64,000 nt of DNA, taken from positions 68,031,073 through 68,095,072 of the forward strand of contig CAXKWD010000006.1 in NCBI GenBank assembly GCA_964059195.1, written 5' to 3'. This stretch comes from Ectobius pallidus. Taxonomy: Eukaryota; Arthropoda; Insecta; Blattodea; Ectobiidae. Both the position numbers and the translations under genes were made by a program. Below are positions 54,513-64,000 of this stretch, in pieces. Within the stretch, counting starts at the first letter, position 1. Every line of letters begins with the position of its first letter. The notes beneath the pieces were generated by a model, which was not told where the DNA came from, made no database searches, and worked only from the letters and a program-made list of their open reading frames with translations.

Positions 54513-54893
54513 TTTATTAAAAATAAAGAAATGTCGGTAAGGAATAGAAATTGATTCAATTTTCACTGAAAGATTTTAAAACTATCTTCTCTCGATAATC
54601 GTTTAACAGATAAGTTACTGAAAAATACCCAAAGCCCTTGTATGTAGAAAACTGTCTCCGAATTAGATTTGATCAACGGTTTTGTCATACTAAAGTTGAA
54701 TATCGGTACGTAATATACTCCAGTTTTTATTACAAGCCATCAGCTAACTTATCTCATCTTCCAAAAGTGAATATTTTTGGAAACGGCTGTAGTCCCATGT
54801 CTTTCCAGGTATAAAACTTTGTTTATGCAAAATTTCAGCTCTATCAGCCGAATAATTTTTGTGTGAAAGAGGAAAGTACTTACAGGAACCACT
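54513..54893. other. intergenic DNA
   Basis: Nothing recognised apart from a CA-rich spot at its right end that may be the 3' tail of the SINE at 54894. Confidence 0.4.
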
Positions 54894-55373
54894 ATGCACA
54901 CACACACATTGTGTGCCAACCTCCGGGAATGGAATGATGTGCAAGCCCAACGGCCCCTCGACAACAGACCCCACCGCGAGCCCCCACGGAACTCCCCTAC
55001 ATCCAAAAGATACCTCTACCATGCCACGTGTGCCACTACCTCGGTACCTCTTACAGAGCCCCCAGGTTGGCAGCACACCAGCCAGCAACTTCAGGACCAC
55101 AAGCCACGGGGAGGACGGGAGAGGCCGCAGGTGCTGGGGGCGAGGGTGAACCGGAAACCGGGAAAGGAAACGGGATGATTATGAGGGGGAGGTTTGAAGA
55201 TGAAATGGAGAGTGTTGGTGGAATGAGAGGGGGAAACTGGAGGATCCCCGAGAAAAACCCCCAAAGGTCACGGCTTCGTCCACCACGAATGACACGCCCG
55301 CCAGGCCCTGGGTTTGAACCCGAGACCGCTAGCATGCCAAGCCCACGCGCTAAGCATGAGCCACCGTGAGGGC
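54894..55373 (-). mobile_element. long tRNA-derived SINE (family F), copy 2
   Basis: The minus strand begins with a tRNA-like head: GGTGGCTCATGCTTAGCG (A box) and CTCGGGTTCAAACCCAGGG (B box). The GC-rich body shared with 40186-40640 follows, ending near a (TG)n tail at the left edge. The head is better preserved here than in copy 1. Four open frames of 85-118 codons on both strands are shadows of the body. The GTTTTTCTCGGGGATCCTCC core also resembles the degraded SINE at 22195-22345. Confidence 0.8.
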
Positions 55374-55396
55374 ATATATATATATATAATTTATAT
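55374..55396. repeat. (TA)n microsatellite
   Basis: Short TA run at the head end of the SINE, possibly its insertion target. Confidence 0.7.
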
Positions 55397-55479
55397 ATGA
55401 TTGTTTACGTGTTCACGTATGATCAAATAGTGTAAGATTAAAACTTACTGACTAGAAGTATGCTACCTTGAATAATAGT

Positions 55480-55526
55480 CTACAGACTTTCGAATAATCG
55501 ACGTATGGATAATCGGGGTTCTTCTG
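55480..55526 (-). mobile_element. pogo/Tigger-like terminal fragment
   Basis: On the minus strand, starting at 55526 after a TA (55527-55528), the sequence is CAGAAGAACCCCGATTATCC then ATACG and a CGATTATTCG inner copy. CAG-x-A-G-A-A-C-C-C-C-G-A-T-T-A-T is typical of pogo/Tigger ends. No matching left end was found, so the fragment is truncated. Confidence 0.55.
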
Positions 55527-55528
55527 TA

Positions 55529-56437
55529 CTAATGCTCCGCTTTTCCAGATTCTTATGTGATTCATAATTAATATAAAACCGATAACGTTGAAAAAAGTAT
55601 TTTGTCACTCAGTAAAAGTCATGATAATAGGCATCCATTAGTCTGCAATCCATTATTTGCAAAAGTATACTAAGCCGAAATAATAATAGTTTGTAAATTT
55701 CATTTAGCAAATTCGGTAGAACATTAGAACACGTCCCACCATCAAGCCAGGGAGAGCAGATTATGGGTATATGATCATAATTGACTTTCGTGGCAGCAGT
55801 TTCATAGACTTTTGGTTGTTAGAATGATGTTGGCTTAACGGCCAGGAAGCTAGCCCGAAGGAATGGGTGGTGAAGAGTGGGCGTACAGCCAGAACCGATA
55901 ATTGCCGGATGAGCAGTATGGTAACCCAACAAAGGGCTTTCTATTGTGGAAGCCATCTTCTCAGCCCTTTTAACATTGCTTCATACAGTCTTTTACCCTC
56001 AATCGTGTGTCTATAATGGACACAAAGACGGAAACTTCAAGATAATTATTTCCTAGTTAGGTGGTCAGCGTACTCACTTTCTACACGAAAATTGAGGGAT
56101 GACTTCTGTTGGCTTTGTTAACGTTATATCATTGTCGAAAGGTCTTCGTTGTCCACATCTCCGGGGAACTACAATAAATTTCTTTTCATTGTAACAGCTC
56201 TAGCCTCTATGTTGGTATATACAAGCGTCGTTTCACATCAGAATGACAAGGAAGTAACTTCAGAAATGTATAGTTAAATTAATCCTTAGTTTTAGAGTTT
56301 CAAACTCATCTCCTAACACCGGGATTGAAGTTGGTAGGCCTACAGGAAGTTTAAAAATATATTAGAACATAGTTAATAGTTAATAAATTTTGTCATTTAG
56401 TCAATTGTATTATATATTATTAGAATTAGAAGCTTCC
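55529..56437. other. intergenic DNA, nothing recognised
   Basis: GC-moderate patch at about 55740-55990 without frame or repeat partner. Confidence 0.4.
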
Positions 56438-56530
56438 TTCTGGCTGTTTTGCCGTGGTCTGCTTGGAGTAAGATATCAAGACGTTTCGTCCATTGCTGGG
56501 GTGGACATCATCAGTTTTCTGTTTGAAAGT
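56438..56530 (-). mobile_element. Penelope-like terminal fragment with hammerhead-like core 3
   Basis: The stretch parallels an arm of the fold-back at 32872-33111: TTTTGCCGTGGTC, then GACGTTTCG, then GACATCATCAG. On the minus strand the core is CTGATGA (56508-56514), one T, a perfect 5-bp stem GTCCA/TGGAC around CCCCAGCAA, then GAAAC and GTC. Stem I is poor (about 2 A-T pairs). It is therefore a related but separate relic. Confidence 0.5.
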
Positions 56531-56574
56531 AATTTCTGTTGCAATTAATTTATATTACTCTTGTGTTTCATGCA

Positions 56575-56660
56575 TTTTCCCCTGACTGAGTGGTAGATAA
56601 GGCCTTATGGCCTTAAGTCCGTCAGGTTAAATAAATGAAATAAAATAAAAATAAAATGAA
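56575..56660 (+). mobile_element. LINE 3' end with AAAT-rich tail
   Basis: CTGAGTGGTAGATAAGGCCT and AAGGCCTTATGGCCTTAA (56599-56616), then GTCAGGTTAAATAAATGAAA and AAAATAAAATAAAAATAAA. The middle matches the LINE 3' region at 24960-24991. Only the terminal part is present. Confidence 0.6.
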
Positions 56661-57179
56661 TTCAGGCCTATAAAATACATTGGTAAGGGTTAGCATGTAT
56701 AATTTTCAGTTTACGAGAAAGTCCATCTCTCTATGGGTCTGTCGCTAACAATCTCAGTCAAGTCAAAACCCGGCGGCATGCAAATTTATGATAAATATTT
56801 CTCTGATTCTACGCGCTCCTGGAAGATTTTAAACAGTGAACTGTGTAAATAATAAACTAAAATAAATGGACAAAACGTAATTTACTAAGCGGTGTATGAT
56901 TAGAGTTCTTAAAAGGAAGAGAGATTAAAAAGTACAAATATCTCATTTAATATATAATTTTATAAAAATAATACAATAATATACGGTTGTTTAGAATTAA
57001 AAAAAAATATTATATATTTTTTGCAAAAATAATAACTGGGCAGGCTATTATGATACCACGCCCAATTACAGAGGAACAAGAATGCAACAATTGCACTGGT
57101 TCCGTTCGTAGTGGATAACCAATATCAGCAAAGCTCACAAAACAATGTAAATAAGGTAATTGTGATTACAAGAATGTCT
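56661..57179. other. AT-rich intergenic DNA
   Basis: Nothing recognised. Confidence 0.4.
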
Positions 57180-57350
57180 ATTTATGAAGATACTACATCC
57201 CGTGGCACAACACCTCACAGCGAGACAAAGCTTATCATCCAATCGCTGTGTCATCTACCCGGCTTTTGGCAATGATAGATGATGGAATTGGGGATCTGAT
57301 GGTCTTCTTGACCGGAGCCGCTACTTCTTTATCTAATAGCTCCTCAGTTG
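57180..57350 (-). repeat. dispersed repeat family E, inverse copy
   Basis: On the minus strand AAGTAGCGGCTCCGGTCAAG, then AAGACCATC, TCCCCAATTCCATC and a GATGACACAGCGATTGGATG block. The first two blocks match 24295-24412. It extends further than that copy. The 70-codon plus-strand frame here is a shadow. Confidence 0.5.
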
Positions 57351-58303
57351 TCCTTGTAAGGTTCTATACACTCTGGAAAGTTAGATCTTACTCAGAATTG
57401 TCTTCCTACAGGATATTTAATAGTAGGCTGTATTGCAGACGCCAATCTACTGGTCAATAATAGAAGCAATCAGATGTTTCCGTTTACTAGATATTGCTTT
57501 AAATTTCATGAAATTGCATAGGTAAGTAATTCTGATCCATTTAGTTTGATAGATAAATTGCCCCTCTGGCTGCTATGAATGCTAAATGATGGTTCATGTA
57601 AATATAACGAGAGACCTCAACAAAACAATGAAGATCTGATGATTATGATTATTATTAATGGCGCAATTAGAATGGAGTGCTTTGAAGTTTAGGTGAGCAA
57701 ATATTGACCCTCTTTTATAACAGCAGTTGACGCCAGCAATGTACAGATACATATACGCTGGTTCCCAGGCCGATAGCTCTCTCTCTTTATAATATACCAT
57801 TCAAAAGAAGAGCCATTCCCTAGTGTGTACCCTTCTCCTCGGAAACCTGTTTTCAATTCAGAGAGAACTGGTGTGCAAATACCCATGTATTTGCTTTGGT
57901 TACAATATAGGTTTTAAAAGTATTTTTCAACTTTAACAGCTCACTCGTAGTGAATGCAACATAATGATGGTAGTTAACACTCTTCTGATTTTTTAAATTT
58001 GAATCTCATTTTGAAATTTTCTCACTTTCAGTCAGACGGAGTAAATGGTGGTATTACATGAATGTGCCTTAATTGTCTTAATCTCCTATGAAATTGTATG
58101 TTTTTCCTTGTGCAAATTGGACCCTAATATGACTAGGTTCAGACAGTTTTTACAAGATATTAAAATATAATTTAGAAAACTCTATTCAAATCTCGAGAAA
58201 GTAGCCAACGAACGAACTTACTTTCTATCTGTAAAGTGGCAGTAAGAGGGATAGGACATTGTTTGTAGCACTATGCTTCTTTCCACAAAAAATATGAATA
58301 GGT
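57351..58303. other. intergenic DNA, nothing recognised
   Basis: Overlapping minus-strand frames at 57594-57886 carry no recognisable motif. Confidence 0.4.
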
Positions 58304-59001
58304 ACAGTCAACCCTCGATATAATGCCACCATCCGGTCTCTAACATATAATGGCACAAAGCGAGGGTGACACTTAAAACGAAATTTAATTTTTAAATAAA
58401 AATAGCATAATACAATCTGCCTATGCATAACCGACTAACAGTTTTCCCCCACGATAAATAGCCTGCTGGCTAGACTTTGGAAATCTTTTACCGTATTCAC
58501 AAACTCCTTGTTTCTCTTGAAGTGTAACAACAGCTCTCGTTCATTTTCACAATCTTACTGCAGTGTAGTGTTTAACAGCTGAATGGACATTAGACTAAAA
58601 GAAGTGAAAGTCTGGAATGTCGCATTGTTTGAAGGGCTCTTTCTACCTGTTCCACCATCACGAAGGCTCTCTGTCCGACTTCTTAGCATAGCTTCGTCAT
58701 TCCACCGCACTACTTTTACAGTTAGTCGCAGGGGAACACTCACTTCTTGGAAATACAGTAAAGTATGTTTCTTAAATAATCTTCCTAATACCCACGCCAG
58801 TTTGAAAAGAATTCTGTAACTGAAAAAAATACTGCAAGCTATATTTTGTAAAAATCTCTTATATTCACTGACACTAAATGAATTGGCACAGTAACGAGGT
58901 TTCTTTTGTGTTTTATATGGTAGAAGATCCGTTCCCTTGCATTTATTGGCGCTGTGCGATGGTGGCATTGTAAAGAGGGTCATTATTTCGAGGGTTGAAT
59001 G
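58304..59001 (-). mobile_element. pogo/Tigger-like non-autonomous DNA transposon, copy 2
   Basis: The left end is CAGTCAACCCTCGATATAAT. The right end on the minus strand is CATTCAACCCTCGAAATAAT. TA flanks both sides (58302-58303, 59002-59003). The minus strand follows copy 1 (11366-12143) through GTGCCAATTCATTTAGTG and the 77/78-codon block at 58583-58819. Length is 698 bp against 778 bp. The longer minus-strand frame (58555-59079) is not a transposase. Confidence 0.8.
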
Positions 59002-59003
59002 TA

Positions 59004-59726
59004 TTATACAAAATCGTTTTGGCATGATTTTTCGTTTTCGAACTACGCTACTTGCAGACAGATGTGCACGAACGAACATTACTCACAGAGAAAATGCTCT
59101 GAAAATATGTTTGAATTAAGGATACTTCGAAACGCAATATTAAGCTAAAAACTAGGAATCGTACTTCAGTAGCAGACATTAGGCAACTTTCGATTGCAAT
59201 ACCACGTGTTTGATAGTTTTATTGGGAACCTGATTAAATTGAGCTTAAGGAATATTTACTGTCACGATAATTATTATTTTGAGACCAAAAGGCAAGAAAC
59301 ATGAGTTAAAAAGCGGAATCAAATTACACAAACGGTATTCGGTTAGATAATTGCACGAAGAAGAAAAGTAATAATTCCAGATTCAGAATATTGTCTAAAT
59401 ATGACTTCCCTGGAGTGAAACAAGCTTGATTTTCAGACATATGTATAGAAATAATCCTCTCTATTGCATGGCGTTGATCCTATTTAATAACTTAATCATG
59501 GAAGCCAATTCTTGTTTTTCCAGAGAATGAGAGTTAAGTAAACATTATAATCACCATATTCGTTTATTTCATATCAAAATTTATAAGAATTTACTATTTT
59601 TTAACTCGGACAGATTTTGATTGTAGACCAGTGTTTTTTTTTTTAATGTAATGTAACCTGCTTAGCTCATATAGTGTTTATAAAACTACACACAGTTCTC
59701 GAGTGTACAAGGAACACCAATTTCTT

Positions 59727-59727
<1 letters not shown>
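59004..59727. other. intergenic DNA, nothing recognised
   Basis: No signals beyond a T11 tract near 59634. Confidence 0.4.
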
Positions 59728-59759
<32 letters not shown>

Positions 59760-59766
59760 AAAAAAA
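59728..59766. repeat. (GAAA)n microsatellite
   Basis: About eight AAAG units ending in an A8 run. Confidence 0.9.
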
Positions 59767-60017
59767 GGTTGAATCTCTATTACACAATAAATAACTGAAA
59801 TTTGGTGCTAACAAAACATTAATCCTTGAAAAGAAGAATATTAGTAATCAGATAATAACAATAATTGATATTAATAATGATAAACATGTGAACAGTTCAT
59901 TTCTTGACTTCTTTCTGTAACTATGTCGATGCTGAAAACAATATCACGATTTAAAGAATAAAGAACATTCATACAAAACAAAACAAAAATAAAAATTGTG
60001 TTAGAATTTTTATCCAT

Positions 60018-60085
60018 TGGCCTTCATGGCTAGATTGGTAAGCTGTGTCTTAGTGCAAATTGTGTATTCAAGCAGCTTCATTTTT
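60018..60085 (+). mobile_element. degraded tRNA-like SINE head
   Basis: CCTTCATGGCTAGATTGGTA (A-box like), then GTGTCTTAGTGCAAATTGTG and TATTCAAGC (weak B box). The arrangement and spacing resemble a tRNA but the B box is eroded and no body was recognised. Confidence 0.35.
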
Positions 60086-60176
60086 ACAATAAACGATTTC
60101 TTTTCTCTTCTCTCTAAACGAAATTTGTAGAGATCTTGTATTAATTAGGTCTACATTGGTACGATCTCTATTTTCA

Positions 60177-60220
60177 TCTCTCTGTCTCGCTCTCTGTATC
60201 TCTCTCTCTTTCTCTCTCTA
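60177..60220. repeat. (TC)n-rich tract
   Basis: Imperfect CT dinucleotide run with CTGTCTCGC interruptions. Confidence 0.8.
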
Positions 60221-61246
60221 CAGATATCTATTCCACTATAAGAAATAATAATGTTATTCTTTAGCATCATAGGCGTATATCTCGATTAATATTCTTCCTT
60301 TTCACATGTTGTGGTTATTACTAATATGTAGCATACACACACGGATATTTGTTTAAGTTTAAAGTTAGTTAGGCCTATGGAGCAAGTTTTTGTTTACCAA
60401 ATGACAAGACCCTTTGAAGTATTTGAGGTAATTTAAATGATTGAGTATGTTTTCACTTAGACAAAAAGGTTAATAGGCTTAACTGAATGACATGCATTCC
60501 AGTCATCACTTCATGCATTAAAAGTTCGGAGGAAACTTTCAAGTGATGTTGACAAGGCGTTAGGTAACTTACCCATTAGCATATGATAGACAATAGGAAA
60601 GATTAAAAGCTAGGATACTCTCAAGTAACTACTAAACTTTTATAGCATGTCAAGCGGAAAATACGCCTATCAAGCTTGCTGTTTATTTTGAACTTACGGC
60701 AACTTTTAACTTGGTTAGGAATAAAAAATGAAATATAGCGTATTATGAACCTAATTTATCTTACGTAGAGATATGGGATCTTCATTACTCAAGCTTCTAC
60801 TTCTCGATATCAACATGTTATATGTCAAAGTTTAAAGCATAATTCATATCCAACGAAAATAAGATGTAGGTCCATCACTTATAAGATGAAGTATTGTGTT
60901 CGACTCCGTAATACAGCTTCTCCTTCTTGATGCATCGCTTTTACTAAATTCTTCATAAGTTCTAGTCTCAAGATTTTACCACGGGCAACTAAAGGAGTGT
61001 ACTGGATTTCTTTTTCCCCCTCGGAAACTTAACCCTGGCTACGGGCCTACATTAACTTGCTATTTTTATATAGGAACATTTTATGAAACATTTGAGAAAT
61101 CTTCATAGTCTGTCATAGGCTCACTCAAAACTAGTAACATAATTTCACTATACATAATTGTATTTTCAGTTTCTCTATGCTCACTTCTTGAGAATAAGTC
61201 GTAAGAAGAAGAAGGAAACTTGAAATTGTAAGAGTGATCGAGTTTT
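60221..61246. other. intergenic DNA, nothing recognised
   Basis: No coding or repeat structure was seen. Confidence 0.4.
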
Positions 61247-61364
61247 AGTAAAACTTTTAAACATTTTAATTATTTTATCACATTGACAAGAATATAAGAC
61301 AATGCAGTAAAACTTTTAAACATTTTAATTATTTTATCACATTGACAAGAATATAAGACAATGC
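61247..61364. repeat. perfect tandem duplication, 2 x 59 bp
   Basis: 61247-61305 and 61306-61364 are identical by eye (start AGTAAAACTTTTAAACATTT). A recent duplication is likely. It could also be an assembly artefact. Confidence 0.92.
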
Positions 61365-61657
61365 AGTTTTAATAATTAATTATTAATACATGTACACCAA
61401 CATAAGAAGATGTCCTGAAGATGACAACAGTCCTAAACATGAAATAAAATATTGTAGAGTTGCTGGTGTGGTGAGTTTTATGTGTAATGTTAACGCCAGC
61501 CCTATCTCCTTAGCATTACAGTTTTAATTTTTACTAAACGAAACAACGTTTAAAATGTGTCCCTAGGTGCAAGAATTATAATTACAAATTTTTCGTATAT
61601 AATACATCCTGAAATTCTCTTGCCTTAAAATACGTAATTTATGAAAATAACATATAA
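61365..61657. other. intergenic DNA with CTGAAGATGAC segment
   Basis: GTCCTGAAGATGACAACAGTC then CTAAACATGAAATAAA (about 61411-61450) resembles the retroelement-end phrase that carries hammerhead-like cores. GAAA is changed to TAAA, so it is at most a broken one. Confidence 0.35.
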
Positions 61658-62690
61658 TTGTATGATTTATCCAAGGCATTCGACACTGTGTCTCATGCTC
61701 TTTTACTTGAGAAGTTAAGCTATTATGGCTTTGAGGAAAGTGCTGTATCTCTCATGGAATCTTATTTAAGTGGAAGACATCAAAAGGTAGTGATAAATGG
61801 AACAGAATCTGGTCTTTTGCCAGTTGTGCATGGTGTTCCACAAGGATTCATCCTTGGTCCTATCTTGTATATAATTTATATTAAAGACTTACCAATTAAC
61901 ATCTGAGCACCTACAGTTAATAGCTACTTATTTGCAGATGATCTTAGTATTTGTTTTAATGGAAAGGATCGCAAGACTTTAGATTTACAAATAAAATCAA
62001 CATCAAACGTGGTGCAAAACTGGTGCAACGCAAACTTACTGTGTATTAATACTGGTAAAATACAAGAATCACTTCTTACATACAGCACTAACGCTACAGA
62101 AGATATTAATAGTTATTAATTTTTTGGGGTTTTCTCATCGATAAAAATATGAATTGGAGGGATCATATATCAAAAGTATGCTCCAGAGTCTCGAAAGGAA
62201 TATTTCTGATACGTAGATTAAGGCAATGTCTGAGCTTAGAAGTTTTAAAGACATTTTACTATGCACAAATTTATAGTCATTTGAGTTACGGTACTTTGCT
62301 TTGGGGCAATCAGACATCAGTTTTTAAATTGTTAAAATTACAAAAAACATGCATAAGGTTAATGTGCGGACTTCCTGCTAGAGGACATTGTAGATCGAAC
62401 TTTTTTGGAATTATGACAGTCAGGGCACTTTTCATTTGTCAATGCTTGTTATATATTAAGGAAACGTTCACCTGTATGAAAAGTGGGATCTACACATAAC
62501 TACCAGACAATAAATAGGAATCATTTAGGGCCTCTTAGGTGTAGTTACAGTAAGACTCAGAAAACTTTTTATTACATGTCAACTAGATTTTATAATTTTC
62601 TTCCTTTGTCATTAAAACAGTAGCCCTTTAATAAGTTTAAAAAACAAATACATGATGTATTGACAGTGAATTGTATATATAATATTGGTG
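61658..62690 (+). pseudogene. 5'-truncated LINE reverse transcriptase pseudogene (CR1/Jockey-like)
   Basis: The sequence enters in the middle of the RT domain: YDLSKAFDTVSHALLLEKL, then GVPQGFILGP and IYIKDLPINI followed by TGA (61904-61906). The same frame continues to the catalytic YLFADDLSICF. A frame change near 62120-62148 leads to GFLIDKNMNWRDHISKV-like sequence, then YGTLLWGNQTSVFKLLKLQK and TCIRLMCGLPARGHCRSNF. Another stop (62497-62499) precedes YYMSTRFYNFLPLSLKQ and FKKQIHDVLTVNC, which ends near 62690. The N-terminal half, endonuclease and 5' region are missing. Intact members nick DNA and copy their RNA at the target. This one is inactive. Confidence 0.85.
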
Positions 62691-63638
62691 AATTTTTTTA
62701 AATATAAGTTTCACTAGTTGAAATTGATTTGTACAGTATGGACAGAGTGGAATCAAAATTTTGAACGAGAATCAAAAATGGTAATGGTAATAACTTATAG
62801 TTCTTGACGATTGTAATACATTTGATGTTCTCATCTGTTCTTACAATAAGAAATATTTCTATTTCTATTGACGGCCTTCTTATCTGGGTACACAGGTTGA
62901 CCAACACGACAAAACCTCACGGGATATAATATGGCACATTTTCGAATCGCATGAATTCGGTATGCCCTACTACAAAACTAGTAAAACTGTTCATAACCTA
63001 ACAAACCTAACCTAACACAACCAACCTAACCTAAATTCTACTAGAATAGAATCTACCTGCCACTACTTACCTTAATGCAAAATGGACAGTAGGTCATCCT
63101 GCTTCGTAGTTGGTCTTTCTTCTTCACGCTGAACCATAATATGGCTGGCTGTTTTAAGCGTAATAAAAATGAATTCATTGAAATGCGTAAAAAAGAGATC
63201 AAGTTCTAAAAACGACTAATTTCACCCCTTAATCAATTCTTTGAACAAAAGTAAGTATATTTAACGAGGTTTCCGGTTCCAGGAAGGAAAACTGTAATGC
63301 TAATGATATAGTGCTCTACCCTGCTAAGGAGACAGTGTTCTATTTTTCTAATAACTAGTTTGCTTGGAATCGTTCCATTTTATTGACCATCTTCTTCCTT
63401 TTTTGTTAAAAAGATTAACAAGAATAAGAAAGAATTGCCTTTAGTATGTCACTTTTCATCTCCTCCTATTTCCTGAATTATTAATCCTACAGAAATATGA
63501 TTCAGATCAATTTTGTAGGATATTTTATGTACCGTAGTTTAATTGTGTGCACATGTTTTTTTTTTGTTAGAACCTATAATATTTTAGGTATTTAGGGAAA
63601 CGTACCCCCACCTCCTCTCACCCTCCACCCAAGAAGAC
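62691..63638. other. intergenic DNA with CCTAA-rich patch
   Basis: No gene was seen. 62995-63034 contains several CCTAAC/CCTAA words (ACAAACCTAACCTAACACAA, CCAACCTAACCTAAATT). They resemble the insect telomere repeat (TTAGG)n on the opposite strand but are interrupted. Confidence 0.5.
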
Positions 63639-63861
63639 TTTTAGTATGTTGTTTAAGACACTTTCCTCCTCATCTCTGCCAAATTTCAAAATTAGATGAT
63701 ATTTTTCCCCCCATAATTTTCTTTTGTTGCCTGGACTACAATGAATTTTCCATTACATGTACTGTGCTTTTAAGTGTGTTGTTTAGGACATTCCCTCGAC
63801 AACTATGCCAAATTTCAAAATCATACGATTTTTCCCATGTTTTTTTAGCCTGGACTATAAT
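63639..63861. repeat. diverged tandem duplication
   Basis: Unit 1 (63639-63742) and unit 2 (63768-63861) share TTTTA-GT-TGTTGTTTA, GACA, CTATGCCAAATTTCAAAAT (with CTCTGCC in unit 1), TTTTTCCC and GCCTGGACTA-AAT, with a period of about 129 bp. Confidence 0.75.
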
Positions 63862-64000
63862 ATGGGCTGCGTAACCATCACCGCAACATCGATCAAGCTT
63901 TGTGCATAGTGTCGCAGGAGACCCAAATTATCAAAATATGTTGAAGTAATCAAATAATATTATTAACGATATGCCTTACCGGCTAGTCAAAATCCTCATA

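Noticed and set aside
61411..61450. Possible fourth hammerhead-like core (CTGAAGATGAC ... CTAAAC)
   Set aside because: GAAA is replaced by TAAA and the helix II pairing is poor.

Overview
The window reads as AT-rich, gene-poor animal DNA, most likely from an insect. Clues are the Ty3/gypsy, mariner, pogo-like, hAT and SINE content, CCTAA-type tracts matching the insect telomere unit near the right edge, and very frequent TAGGCCTA-type octamers. I think a hemimetabolous insect such as a cockroach or relative is plausible, but that rests on general impression and not on a search. No complete host gene is visible. The only candidate host coding piece is a 91-codon open stretch on the minus strand at 42775-43050.

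Left part (1-31 kb): mostly transposon debris. It holds three copies of one tRNA-headed SINE family, other SINEs, a mariner transposase pseudogene (14302-14696), and a decayed hAT element with TIRs, 8-bp target duplications and two transposase remnants (15749-17340). A 179-bp deletion derivative of that hAT element lies at 24421-24599. There are two further TIR elements with convincing or partial target duplications (22653-23310, 28922-29342), a TA-flanked MITE (17484-17814), a pogo-like element (11366-12143, second copy at 58304-59001) and two small LINE remnants.

Middle (31-43 kb): largely featureless AT-rich DNA, with a fold-back repeat having 88-bp perfect arms (32872-33111). That repeat and two other sites carry hammerhead-ribozyme-like cores of the sort known from Penelope-like retroelements.

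43.05-52.28 kb: a complete 9.2-kb Ty3/gypsy LTR retrotransposon inserted on the plus strand. It has two 1089-bp LTRs that look identical by eye and a 4-bp target duplication (ATGT). In order it carries gag, protease, reverse transcriptase, RNase H and integrase, with no env. The coding region is interrupted by a frame change at the end of gag, a frame change in protease and an in-frame TAA between reverse transcriptase and RNase H. This sits oddly with the apparently very young LTRs. A hairpin, in place of a polypurine tract, abuts the 3' LTR.

Right part (52-64 kb): SINEs, a pogo-like terminus, LINE tails, a 5'-truncated LINE pseudogene with the reverse-transcriptase FADD motif (61658-62690), a perfect 59-bp tandem duplication and a diverged tandem duplication at the edge. 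All coordinates and comparisons were made by reading. Identities are estimates, and no database was consulted.
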